DNA from: Tritrichomonas musculus
Taxonomy: Eukaryota > Parabasalia > Tritrichomonadida > Tritrichomonadidae
Direction: 5' to 3'
DNA length: 64,000 nucleotides
NCBI GenBank assembly: GCA_039105265.1
Contig: JAPFFF010000039.1
Coordinates: 558,001-622,000, forward strand
Shown here piece by piece: positions 10,693-20,588 of the stretch (position 1 is its first letter; the number at the start of each line of letters is the position of its first letter). The notes beneath the pieces were generated by a model. That model did not search any database. It was not told where the DNA came from and saw only the letters and a list, made by a program, of their open reading frames with translations. Both the position numbers and the translations under genes were made by a program.

Positions 10693-10861
10693 ATTTGAGT
10701 CTATCCCTTTCGGCCGTATGCCGTAATTGAAGATTTTTTTATGTAAAATATTCAAAAAGTTGCACTTTTGCCGTGTGCCGTAGAAATTTTGTAAAATAAA
10801 CTATTCAATGAACGACCAAATAGCCGTATTTTACAAAACCGCCGAAGGGCTAATTTGAGTC
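10693..10861. mobile_element. 151-bp MITE with 9-bp target duplication
   Basis: ATTTGAGTC occurs at 10693-10701 and 10853-10861. Immediately inside, TATCCCTTTCGGC (from 10702) is matched inverted by GCCGAAGGGCTA (ending 10852). GCCGT motifs recur at 10713, 10770 and 10823 with ~55-bp spacing; the first two belong to GCCGT(A/G)TGCCGTA copies. A 9-bp duplication with short GC-rich inverted ends fits a Mutator-like miniature element. Confidence 0.65.
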
Positions 10862-11006
10862 GACAAAATTTTTCATTTTAGTGACGTAATTCTGCCTCAA
10901 TTTCATGAAAAGCTTTTACTATTATGTGTTAAGTTATTTTCATTCATTAATTAATTATAAAAAAAAAAATATTTGAAAAAAAAGTAGATTTGTAAATATT
11001 GGTATT

Positions 11007-11008
<2 letters not shown>

Positions 11009-11037
<29 letters not shown>
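11009..11037 (+). repeat. Poly-A run of 29
   Basis: Uninterrupted homopolymer; slippage-prone. Similar runs lie at 29799-29822 and 43964-43991. Confidence 0.95.
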
Positions 11038-11039
<2 letters not shown>

Positions 11040-11243
11040 AAAATAATTGATTTCATAATTAATCATCTTTAATAAATGCCAATTTTCATGTTCATTTAGT
11101 TATTTTTCATAAATCTAACCTGAAATAAAAAAAAAGAAAGAAAGAAATTGATGGAAACGATAGATATTGTAAAATCTTAAAAAGCATTATTATTTAAAAA
11201 CTAAAAAACAAAAAAAAGTATTTGTGTGTTTATAAAAATAAAA

Positions 11244-11651
11244 TTATTCCAAGTTTATGGGAAGCATATGATTAGAAAGTCTATGATTAGTTAAAAAATC
11301 GCTCATACAAACATTTTTATCTAATTTATCTATAAATAAGTCTAAATTATCAATATTGCCTGAATGTTTCTGCATTTTTATATTTGATTCGACTAATTTT
11401 TTTTTATTATTACTTTTTTTGTTCTGTTGAATATTATTTTGATCTTCATTTAATGGATTAGTTGTTGTTTGTGGTTGTTCAACTTGTGGGTTATGTTGAA
11501 AGGATGCTTGTTGAATAAGTTTATTGTGATCTCCAGCATAACTTGAATTTCCATTTTTATCAATTTTGAAAAAGAGGATATTGCCTGATGGTTCTTCAAG
11601 CATTACGAAAGATGCAAAACCTTTCCTTGACGGTCTCCCCATTTTTTTCAT
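11244..11651 (-). CDS. Small basic protein with AT-hook-like start, function unknown
   Basis: The open frame reaches to a GTG at 11666, but the first ATG is at 11649-11651 (135 residues); a second ATG three codons on gives MGRPSRKGFASF, which resembles an AT-hook core (GRP flanked by basic residues). The first half has a compact, folded-looking segment (LEEPSGNILFFKIDKNGN). The middle is Gln/Asn/Lys-rich and low complexity, and the C-terminal 40 residues are mixed with an LDLFIDKLDKN helix. There is no signal peptide or membrane segment. It stands alone between mobile-element debris and tRNA-Pro. It may be a chromatin or DNA-associated protein, but only the short basic motif hints at this. 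Confidence 0.5.
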   Translation of the reverse strand: MKKMGRPSRKGFASFVMLEEPSGNILFFKIDKNGNSSYAGDHNKLIQQASFQHNPQVEQPQTTTNPLNEDQNNIQQNKKSNNKKKLVESNIKMQKHSGNIDNLDLFIDKLDKNVCMSDFLTNHRLSNHMLPINLE

Positions 11652-12041
11652 TTTAAAAAATGTCACAGAAGTAGGTGAATTTAAATTGAATTAAAGACAT
11701 CCAATCATTTGAAAAAGATAATGTGTATTTGTTTTAAAAATATTATTAAACATTCAATCTTTTATACGTTATGTATAAGTATAAGCCAAAAAATCCTTTT
11801 TAATAATTTTTTTTTTTAAAAAGGAGGATTCTTTCAATTTTTTTAACGTGCTGAGTTTTATCATTTTGCTTTGATTTGCCCATATTGCGTAATGGGCTGC
11901 CTTTTTTCTAATTATTTCAAAAACATGTATTAAATTTTGTAAATGCATTTGGAATGAGCATAGATGCCAAAAAAAAAAGTCTATTTTTTGATTTTCTTTC
12001 TGATATTTGCTTTTATATTATTACATCTTTGAGTTGATGAA

Positions 12042-12113
12042 GGGCAATTAGTCTAGTGGTATGATTCGCGCTTAGGGTGCGCGAGGTCCCGGGTTCAATT
12101 CCCGGATTGCCCC
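12042..12113 (+). tRNA. tRNA-Pro (AGG)
   Basis: A complete 72-nt cloverleaf. Acceptor GGGCAAT pairs with ATTGCCC, discriminator C. The anticodon stem CGCGC/GCGCG closes the loop TTAGGGT, anticodon AGG. The T arm is CCGGG-TTCAATT-CCCGG. No intron. A long T-run follows within 4 nt (12117-12128), as expected for RNA polymerase III termination. It reads CCT/CCC proline codons. Confidence 0.95.
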
Positions 12114-12842
12114 AAATTTTTTTTTTTTATAAAACAGGTATATCTAAAACATCAATCAACTGATGAATTGAAATTCAGCCCTCATACATTCATGAATAGC
12201 AGATCTTTGTATATAGCTGATAAAATTTTATAAAACATTTACAAATATTCAATTTAAAAGAGAAATGATTTAAATAGCTTGAAATTTTTCTGTAAATAAT
12301 GCATCACTATTAATTATTTATCCTTTATTATTTTTATATTAATCATGAAAACCAATAATTTAAAGCTTTTATATTTTTTTTTACATATCGTCGGTAAAAC
12401 TAAAAAAAAAAAAAAAAAGAAAGAAAGAAAGAAATATTGCTCTAGACTGTGAAAATAGTTTTGGAAAATAAACAATTTTCCATTTATTTGATGGTCTTAA
12501 TGACTCAGATGAAGGACAGTTATTTATCATTTCTGTCAGTAGTATTGAATTTTATACAATTTCACTTAGGCGAAAAACGATCTGTAATCTCTAAATCAAC
12601 AATCATTTTTTTTTTCAGTGAAACTTAAAGATAATATTAAATGTGAAAAGAATTCCATTAAAAAAAGATGGTACTTGTTAATTCGATAACAAAAAAAGGA
12701 TCATGAAACTTTGTTATATAGAATGATCTAAAAGAAAGCAATTATTGTAAAAAAAAACTAAGTGTTGTTGAAGATGGAATTTATCAATTCTATCAATCGT
12801 CAAATCCTTTTAAAAATACTGACCAAAAAAATATCAAAAAAA

Positions 12843-12896
12843 TGCAAACGAGCGGAATTGAACCACCGACCTTTCGCTTACGAGTCGAACTTCGCA
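12843..12896 (-). tRNA. tRNA-Thr (CGT) 3' fragment
   Basis: On the minus strand an anticodon arm with loop CTCGTAA (CGT), a variable loop, a T arm with TTCAATT and a 3' acceptor strand CGTTTGCA can be read. The D arm and 5' acceptor strand are missing: upstream of the anticodon stem the sequence turns into plain AT-rich DNA. The stem also carries an A-G opposition next to the loop. It is a truncated tRNA pseudogene. Confidence 0.6.
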
Positions 12897-13117
12897 GATT
12901 AATTTGTTTTCTTATATTTTTGCATTTCACTTTTCAATATTTTATTAATTTGTTTTCTTATTTATTTAGGAAAAAATTAGTTCAATTTTTTATGATTCAG
13001 ATTTGTTTAGGTAGTAGATACAGGTGGGAAAAAAGAATATATTTATATATATTTTTATTAGTAAGCATACAGAGTAATAATAAAAACCCAGAGTATCAAT
13101 TAATAATGAATATATAA

Positions 13118-13255
13118 TCATTCTTGTTGTGGTGGATATGATGGAAATAGAGCTGTATATTCTTGCTGTGATGGGTTATATGGATAACCTGAATGAAAAT
13201 ATACTGAAAGATGAGCTTTATTCAAATTGTTGCATGTATTATGTTTGTGATATCA
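13118..13255 (-). pseudogene. Orphan C-terminal fragment, Tyr/Pro/Gln-rich
   Basis: A minus-strand frame of about 45 codons without an ATG ends in SGYPYNPSQQEYTALFPSY and PPQQE before TGA. The composition looks like the disordered tail of a real protein rather than chance AT-rich sequence. No upstream part was found nearby, so it is probably a remnant. Confidence 0.3.
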
Positions 13256-14225
13256 AAGTAAGATGAATATAACAAATTTTTTAAACTTTCATATGTTTAA
13301 TATTGAATAAAAATAATATATTATATATTAAATTCAATAATAAAAGAATTTTTGGTAAGATAATTACTAAAAAAAAATAGTATTTTGAAATAGTATTATG
13401 AAAAAGTTTTCGAAAAAAAATAACTTTTTGTAAATATCAAACTATTTCATATTTAAAATTTTGAAAATGAAAAATAGCTATTTCACTAAAATGAAAAATT
13501 AATATCTTAATATTTAATGTAAATTTACTTTTATTATAATAAAAATATACTATAAACATGAAATAAATAAATAAATTAATTTTATGACGATGAATAAAAC
13601 ATTTTTATAGCACATAATAATTAAAATAAATTCTATTTGAAAAAATATTGAATTTATTCTGAATAAAATTTTTTAATTTTTTTTTCAATTAACAACCACC
13701 ATGATCGGATATTAAGAAAAATTCATAATCAGATATAATCTACAAAAAAATCATTAATTCTCAAGTATCATTGCTTCGGGTTTTATGTGTGAGGTGTAAA
13801 TTTCTATTGAGGAAGAAATTTTGATAAAAAAAATTATAATTTGAGAGAATCAGAAAAAAAATTTTCATCTTCTCAATTTTTTGTATACGTATTGAAAAAA
13901 AGAGAAATAGAATTTAAAATAAATGATAAAAATATAACCAGAAAAATCTGTAAATGCTTTTTTTAGCATATATTTTTTGTGATGACTCTTTGAATTTTCT
14001 TCTCTAAAAATAAAATAATTTTGATAGAGGTCTATGAAAAAAAAAAAATTCTGGGTTACAATTAATCAAATGTTGTAAATTTTGATAAAAATTATCTTCC
14101 TTGACCAAATATATTAACAAAAATTTTATAAAAAATATTTTTTGGGATTTAATAATATATGTAATATGCTTCATTGTATTTTCAAATGTTAAAATAAAAA
14201 TTATTCTCAATTGAAAAAAAAAAAA

Positions 14226-15130
14226 AATTTGAAATAGGTCGGTTCAACGGACGGTTTGTGTCAAAAAAGCAAAGCCAAAATCAAAAAAACGTTGGAAATG
14301 CTTGGTTTTAGGATATATATTTCACTACTATATTTGGAATAAAATATAAAATTTTGGTGAGATTTCTTGAGTTGAATTTTTTTTTATAAACTTTTTTTTA
14401 TTTTTTTTCATCCATGCATTAAAACTCATGTTATTTTTTTATTATATAATTTATATAAATATATTTAATTGATAATAAATATTTTTTACTGAATAGTTAA
14501 ATAATTTATCAAGATATCAATATTTTATAAAAATATATTTACAATTCAGTACTTATAGAATTTTTTGAGCGGTAACTTTTCTGAGGAGAAAAATTCAATT
14601 ATTATTTTTTATTCATTAACTAAAATAATTTAAATTTATCTCTGTAAAAAAACATAATTTAAAATTATAATTATTTATTTTAAATTATATTATAAATATT
14701 GTTAGTATAAATAGTAACTATAATATAAAAATATAGTTCATAAATATATAAAATAATGATATCTAATAATTATTTTTGAATATCATTGAAAATGCTTATT
14801 TAGAAAATTAAAAAAATGCAAATATATGAATATACATGAATCATTTACGTATTGTTCAAAAAAAAGTTATGATATTAGGATATTTATTATTTTTAAATAT
14901 TTATTAAATAATGATAAAGATTTAAGTATACTTATACATTGGGATATCTTTTTTTTTAATCTAAATTTTTAAACGTCAATTTCTCAAAATTCAACTCAGG
15001 GATTTGTTTTATATTTTAAAATTTTAGTCAAAATATAATGTTATATAATATATAATAATATAAAGCTAATTTAACGTTTTTTTAAATTCTCTGACACAAA
15101 CCGTCCGTTGAACCGACCTATAATTTGAAA
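14226..15130. mobile_element. 0.89-kb MITE with perfect 30-bp terminal inverted repeats
   Basis: The 30 bp at 14234-14263 (beginning ATAGGTCGGTTCAACGG) recur as an exact inverted copy at 15092-15121. AATTTGAAA flanks both ends (14226-14234 and 15122-15130), as a 9-bp target duplication would; a TA duplication is the alternative reading, since TA also borders GGTCGG on both sides. The interior is AT-rich with no coding frame, except that AAAAAAACGTT recurs inverted just inside both ends. Perfect ends imply a recent insertion. Confidence 0.8.
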
Positions 15131-15602
15131 GAGTTAAATTTCTTTTAATTGAATGAATAATTCTTTATTACTACTTTTTGAATTCAACTATATTCAACTT
15201 TTTATATGATGTTATTTAAAAAGTATCTTAGATAATTTAATATTTTGAAAGAAATTTTTATCGCTTATATTAAAAAGTTACTTTGTAAATTTTATTTATT
15301 TAATGAAAATTATAATTAGTATTTTTATTTAAAAAATCATTTTATGCTATATTAAAGATATTTTAAAATCCACGAATTCGAATAGAATACGATTTTGTGA
15401 ATCTTAATAAATGATTTTATCCTCAATTTTTCTTTTAATAATCATTTAAAATTTATTTAATATAGATATAAAACAAATAATTATAAAGATTATGTATTAT
15501 ATAATTATTATACAATGAAATTAACGAAGATATAAATAAGATAAAATATATGCTTAATATTAACAAATTGAAAATAAACTTGTTTTAATACAAATATTTG
15601 AA

Positions 15603-17282
15603 ATGACTGATCTTGCTTCTTACATTTATTCTACATATTCAACAATATTCAAGCTTTCAACAGAAGAAATCCTTCATGTTGGTTTTCATTCTATTGATGG
15701 AAATCCAATTCCTTCGTTTGATCAAGAATTATTAATAAATTTGTGTTCTGAAGCAAAATCTCTATTTGAAAAAGAAGAAAATATTTTAGAAATTGATGGT
15801 GATGTCGTTGTCGTTGGGGATATTCATGGAAGTTTACACGACTTACTGCGAATTTTAAAAAATATCGAAATGGATAGATTCAAAGTTCTTTTTCTCGGTG
15901 ATTATGTTGATCGTGGATGCTTCTCTTTGGAGTGTATTACAATATTATTTACCTTAAAGATACTATACCCAAATAAATATTTTTTACTTAGAGGAAACCA
16001 TGAATTTGATTCGATGTGTTCACAATATGGTTTTAGAAAAGAAATTCTTACATATCATAATCCAAAAGGCGCAAGCAAATCACAAACAATGCCCAATTTG
16101 GAGACACTTTCTTATGACGCAACAGACCCTAATGTGCTTGGTAACAAAGAAATCATTAAAGATTTATTATCGAATGACTCTAGTGAGGCATACTATTCAG
16201 AACATAATTATCTTCATTGTTACAAATATTCAGAAAAGCTTTACAAAGCTTTCATAGATGTATTTTCCTACTTACCAATTGCTGCTATTCTCAATAATAC
16301 TTCAATATGTATACATGGTGGCATTTCTCCTTCACTCCACAAAATTTCTTCCATAAAAACCAACATTCAAAGGCCAATTTATGATTTTGATGATAACAAA
16401 CTTTTATGTGATATGCTTTGGGGTGATCCATCACATAAGACAACAGATATATCGCAATTATTTCATGAAAATCCACGAGGAAGAGGAAAACTATTTACTG
16501 GAATTGCCATTTCAGACTTTTTAAAAGGAAACAACTTAAAACGCCTTATTCGTGGTCATGAATGTGTTATTAATGGAATTGAAAATAGATTTAATGAAAA
16601 AAGTATAACAGTATTTTCAGCATCATCTTATAATAAAGATTTGAGAAACAGCAGTGGCATTTTAAAGGTTTACAAAAATGATGACGTATTAGAACCAGTT
16701 TCATACCCACCGTTTGAGCATTTAGCAAAAGTTGATGCAAGTTATTTCAAAGTCCAAGCTTACTATGAGCATTCTATTACAAAACCAATTTTTAGTGTTT
16801 CTACATCCCGAACACCTTTAGTTAATAACGAAATGATGGTTCCGCTTAGCCAAACCAAAAGCGATGTAATTTTTCAAAATCAGAATAATTGCGTATATAA
16901 CAATGATAGAGTGTCTATGAACAATTCACAAGTAGTTATTGGATGTCCAGTTAGTTCGTCAGCATTGAAGCTTTATAATATGCCTAATGGAAGCCGAATG
17001 TCTCTAAATAGAAAATCAAAATTTTTACCAAAAACCGGAAGAATGAATACTTGCTTTGTATTCAACACGGGAATTAAACAGAAAATTAGTGCAGGAAACA
17101 GCGTAGGCCAAGTTCCAATAGTATCAGCGTATCCAAAGCGGCACATGAGTTTTCAAAGTCCTAGTGGTCAAGAAACACTGATTGATGACGGTAATGTTAG
17201 TAATATAAGTAATGAAGATCAAGTTCAGCCATCCAAAGTTGATTCAATATTACCAAAATTAATTCCAAAAGAGGAAGCATGA
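15603..17282 (+). CDS. PPP-family Ser/Thr protein phosphatase with long C-terminal tail
   Basis: A 559-residue metallophosphatase of the PP1/PP2A/calcineurin superfamily that removes phosphate from Ser/Thr in proteins. The metal-binding motifs are all present: GDIHG (72-76), GDYVDRG (99-105), GNHE (131-134), then HGG and RGHE further on, with SAPNY replaced by SASSY near the end of the domain. About 60 extra residues, Ser/Asp-rich, are inserted between GNHE and HGG. A ~180-residue Ser/Asn/Pro-rich tail without a known domain follows the catalytic core, whereas PP1 itself is ~330 residues. No membrane segment. It is flanked by mobile-element debris on both sides. An active enzyme is likely; targeting through the tail is inference. 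Confidence 0.9.
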   Translation: MTDLASYIYSTYSTIFKLSTEEILHVGFHSIDGNPIPSFDQELLINLCSEAKSLFEKEENILEIDGDVVVVGDIHGSLHDLLRILKNIEMDRFKVLFLGDYVDRGCFSLECITILFTLKILYPNKYFLLRGNHEFDSMCSQYGFRKEILTYHNPKGASKSQTMPNLETLSYDATDPNVLGNKEIIKDLLSNDSSEAYYSEHNYLHCYKYSEKLYKAFIDVFSYLPIAAILNNTSICIHGGISPSLHKISSIKTNIQRPIYDFDDNKLLCDMLWGDPSHKTTDISQLFHENPRGRGKLFTGIAISDFLKGNNLKRLIRGHECVINGIENRFNEKSITVFSASSYNKDLRNSSGILKVYKNDDVLEPVSYPPFEHLAKVDASYFKVQAYYEHSITKPIFSVSTSRTPLVNNEMMVPLSQTKSDVIFQNQNNCVYNNDRVSMNNSQVVIGCPVSSSALKLYNMPNGSRMSLNRKSKFLPKTGRMNTCFVFNTGIKQKISAGNSVGQVPIVSAYPKRHMSFQSPSGQETLIDDGNVSNISNEDQVQPSKVDSILPKLIPKEEA

Positions 17283-17888
17283 GTTTTTTATAGATATACA
17301 TTTATTTTTATTTTACAATTTGTTATTTAAATGTTGTTTAATTTTAATAATTATTAAATTTATTTAATGAGATATCAATTCAAATCTGTTTCTTATAAAG
17401 CTATTAAATATCTATGTTTGGTTAACTTTATGTTATGTTTTTATTGTTAATTTTCATTGGAATCATGACTGAATAAAATAAAAAAAAGGTATTCATAAAA
17501 AAAACGTTTTTTATTATTATTATTATTATTTTATTTTTCCGATATCTCATAAAATATTATGTATTTTTTATTATTTAATATATATATAATATATTATTAT
17601 AAAATAATTAAAAAATAATATTTTGTTTATTGTACTTCTTTCTGATAATAAAAAAAAAAAAGCATTTCACTTTTTTAATACCTTTTGTATATTCAGATAT
17701 GGGTTTCTATCTGATAGTATTTATTTTTTTAAGATATAGGTGGAGTAGAACTTAATTGGTATATGCTCCACAATATTTTACCTAACTGAAAAAAGATGTA
17801 TTCATAAAGAGAGAAAAACTTATTGACTTGAAAAAAGTCTTTAACTGAAAGTCAAAAAAATAATTTGTTATACGTAAGTAGTAATGTT
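17283..17888. other. Spacer downstream of the phosphatase gene
   Basis: AT-rich with an ATT microsatellite near 17512-17533. No gene seen. Confidence 0.5.
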
Positions 17889-18920
17889 AAGGAACAGCTG
17901 GTCAAAGCCCTTTGAAATGACACTACATACTCTGCTAGAGCAGAAGTAATAACGACTCTTGATACTATCACAGACCTAAGATATATTCAATGGAAGATAT
18001 TTGATGTGGTACATAAAAGTTTACACACTAATGGGAAAAACCAGTAGATATCGATGCTAAGTTAAAAATTTAAGATGAGAATTGGGAGATTGATTATATG
18101 GATTATGATGATTATCTAAGTAAGAAGTGATGAAGACACTACTTGGGGCTATCAAGTGCTTCATTTTGTTTGGGGAAATCATCTCTTAAGTCTTCCATCT
18201 TGTACATGCAATGCAAAAAGAATGGAAGGTTTGAAAGCTACAAATTATGTTACAGCAATATTAAAAGGTTTTCAGTTCATAAATGCAGCAAATATAAATA
18301 TAGGGACAATCGTTTGCGATGGAGGGATTCAAAAGTATAATATATGTTCCTTGCCTATTCCTCCTGATTTCAAGCGCATATATAAAAATAGTTGAAGCAA
18401 ACTCAAAAAAGTGGCTGAGAATCTTCATTCTTAATCAAATTTATGCAGAATTAATATGGTCATTAATAAAAATATTAAAATTATATTTTCTACCATTATT
18501 TGATCAAATAATTTAACAAATAAAGCAAGGCTATACTTTTTGAAATGTTCATTTGATATATTATATTGCTTTTATCTCCAAATTAAAAATATTAAAAAAT
18601 TATATTCATATGAAAATTTCTGAGAAAATCTCAAAGAAAATCCTTTTAACAAAGCTAAAAAAGAAACTCAAAATATAATTAAATATAAAGGCAAGCATTT
18701 TTTCCTTTTATCCCTCAAAATAAAGTATACTATGCAATTGAAATACTTATATTATTCTCTCAGTAGAATTTTCAAGATACTTTAGTCAAACACATTTTGA
18801 CTGCATTAATATGAATGATTGCTCAGCTTTCAATATGATGCAAAAATCGATGGCTACAATGATATCACTAATTACTACCATTTTAGGGCTGAAGGTACAA
18901 TTAGGTAATAAAAATTGACT
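17889..18920 (+). pseudogene. Decayed multi-fragment coding sequence, possibly transposon-derived
   Basis: Several plus-strand segments look coding but lie in different frames and are broken by stops. About 17930-18045 reads as a helical segment containing ITTLDTITDLRYIQWKIFDV. The stretch 18156-18395 contains LHFVWGNHLLSL and GTIVCDGGIQKYN. The stretch 18787-18915 contains FDCINMNDCSAFNMMQKSMA. The ordered, residue-rich pieces suggest one ancestral gene of >350 codons. Its family was not identified; a transposase is a guess from the DG and CxxH-like contexts and from the surroundings. No intact frame remains. Confidence 0.4.
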
Positions 18921-19526
18921 ATTAATCAAGAGAAAACTCCAATAATATTTATTAAATTCATCAAAATAAAAAGTTATTTGGAGATACTTATCTAAGATTG
19001 TAAATCTGCATCTTCATGTAAAAGCAGTAGAAACAAGATATGAATGAAAAAATTCATGCAATTGCATATAGAAATTGAAAACCAATTGTTTAGAAAGTTT
19101 ATTCTGGAATAATGTTGATTATCAATGTTTTACAATAATGAAATAGTAAACTTTCTTCTTCACATGTTATACAATTTTATTATCATTAATAATGTCACGT
19201 ACATTCATAATTTATAATTTAATATGAATATATTTCTATTTTTATGAGTTCAACTGAACACTCAAAAAATTCATAGAGATTAATAAAAATTTTTTTGTGA
19301 AAATTTATAGAATTTCTTTAATTTTTTAAAATATTAATATCTTTCTATTTTTTTTATATTTTAATAATATTATTTTTAATTTACATAAATGAAATAATCA
19401 TAAAAATAATTTAATATTATAAACCATTATAAAACAATCTATGCAAACGATATTCGACAATTTTTTCATTAAAAATTGTATCATCTATACGTTAAAATAA
19501 TTGAATTTATATCACGTCTTTGATAT

Positions 19527-20588
19527 ATGTTTTTTGAAGATATCTTTATAGACCTTAACAATTTCACAAAAACCGATCAAATTCTTGGTACAGGATCTTA
19601 TAGTACTGTATATGAAATTCGCGACAATTCAACTCAAGAAAAATATGCAGCAAAAATATTAAATCCAAATATGTTTCTAAAAAAAGACGATCAAAAGCAA
19701 TTAATTCGCCAAATTACTAATATAAGCAGACTTCATCACGTTGCAATTCTCCAATTTAAAGGTTTTAATTTTCGTTCATTTCAAGATATCGATAAATTTC
19801 TTCCAACCATTATTACCGAATATGTTGATAATATATCGCTTAAAGAACTTTTTGCAAAAATAAAAGATAAAAACACACCAGATGGATGGACAGAAAGTAA
19901 GCAAATTTTGGTTTTGATTGGTTTGTCAAATGCATTACAATATCTTCATCAAAACAATATCATGCATCTAAACCTCAAATCAGAAAATGTTCTTCTCGAT
20001 AAAGATTTTCATCCCCATCTTACAGGATTTTCACAATCTCGCAATTTACCTGAATCGATTATTTCTAATTCTCACCAATCTCCATTAATAATTGGATTTA
20101 AAGTAGATGTTTTTTCATTTGGTTTATTAGCACTTGAAATAGTTGCCAAAACGAGGCCTTCCGATGCCAAAAAGCTAATTTCAAAAGGCAAATTAATATT
20201 TCCGAACGAAGTTAGTCAAAATTTGAAAACACTTATACATCAATGCCTAGATTCAGATCCAAATAAGCGTCCTTCTTTTGAAGATATTTTCAATCGACTT
20301 TTGGCCGAACAAATATCAATGGAAAATCCAGAAGTTTTAGAATACGTTGAAAATCTGACAAATAACGTTTCTAGACTATCTTCTGATGATCTTAATTATG
20401 AAAAAGAAATTGTTCAAACTTTTGATACAATTATTCAGAATGGTATGCTTGAAAGAATTTTTTTGAAAGGTTTATTTTATAATGAATCACTTTTTCATGC
20501 ATGTAAAAATGGTGACACTAAAATTGTTAAGGTTCTTTTATCACGTAATGATATAAATATTAATGCTCGATTTGTTTTTAATTTTTAA
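19527..20588 (+). CDS. Pseudokinase with a terminal ankyrin repeat
   Basis: A 353-residue kinase-fold protein of the trichomonad kinase-ankyrin type. The N-lobe is good: glycine loop GTGSYS (21-26) and Lys43 in AAKIL. The catalytic loop reads HLNLKSEN (147-154), so the catalytic Asp is Asn. DFG is TGF (166-168). The activation segment with APE is shortened away before DVFSFGLLALE. It should therefore lack phosphotransfer activity and act, if expressed, as a scaffold. Residues ~319-353 are one ankyrin unit (SLFHACKNGDTKIVKVLLS). The frame ends just where the next unit should start, and three more ankyrin units lie stranded downstream (to 22142). The ORF may thus be the front half of a broken longer gene. 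Upstream TCACGT at 19512 is a weak initiator candidate. Confidence 0.65.
   Translation: MFFEDIFIDLNNFTKTDQILGTGSYSTVYEIRDNSTQEKYAAKILNPNMFLKKDDQKQLIRQITNISRLHHVAILQFKGFNFRSFQDIDKFLPTIITEYVDNISLKELFAKIKDKNTPDGWTESKQILVLIGLSNALQYLHQNNIMHLNLKSENVLLDKDFHPHLTGFSQSRNLPESIISNSHQSPLIIGFKVDVFSFGLLALEIVAKTRPSDAKKLISKGKLIFPNEVSQNLKTLIHQCLDSDPNKRPSFEDIFNRLLAEQISMENPEVLEYVENLTNNVSRLSSDDLNYEKEIVQTFDTIIQNGMLERIFLKGLFYNESLFHACKNGDTKIVKVLLSRNDININARFVFNF

Larger units (their letters stand above)
12114..14225. other. Spacer with tRNA fragment and a possible protein tail
   Basis: AT-rich, with A-runs and short GAAA repeats near 12408-12433. It holds the tRNA-Thr fragment and, at 13118-13198 minus, the possible tail of a Tyr/Pro/Gln-rich protein. 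Nothing else was recognised. Confidence 0.5.

Noticed and set aside
12842-13117. 91-codon plus-strand open frame
   Set aside because: Its start is the antisense of a tRNA-Thr fragment, a classic source of false proteins; the remainder is AT-rich hydrophobic translation.
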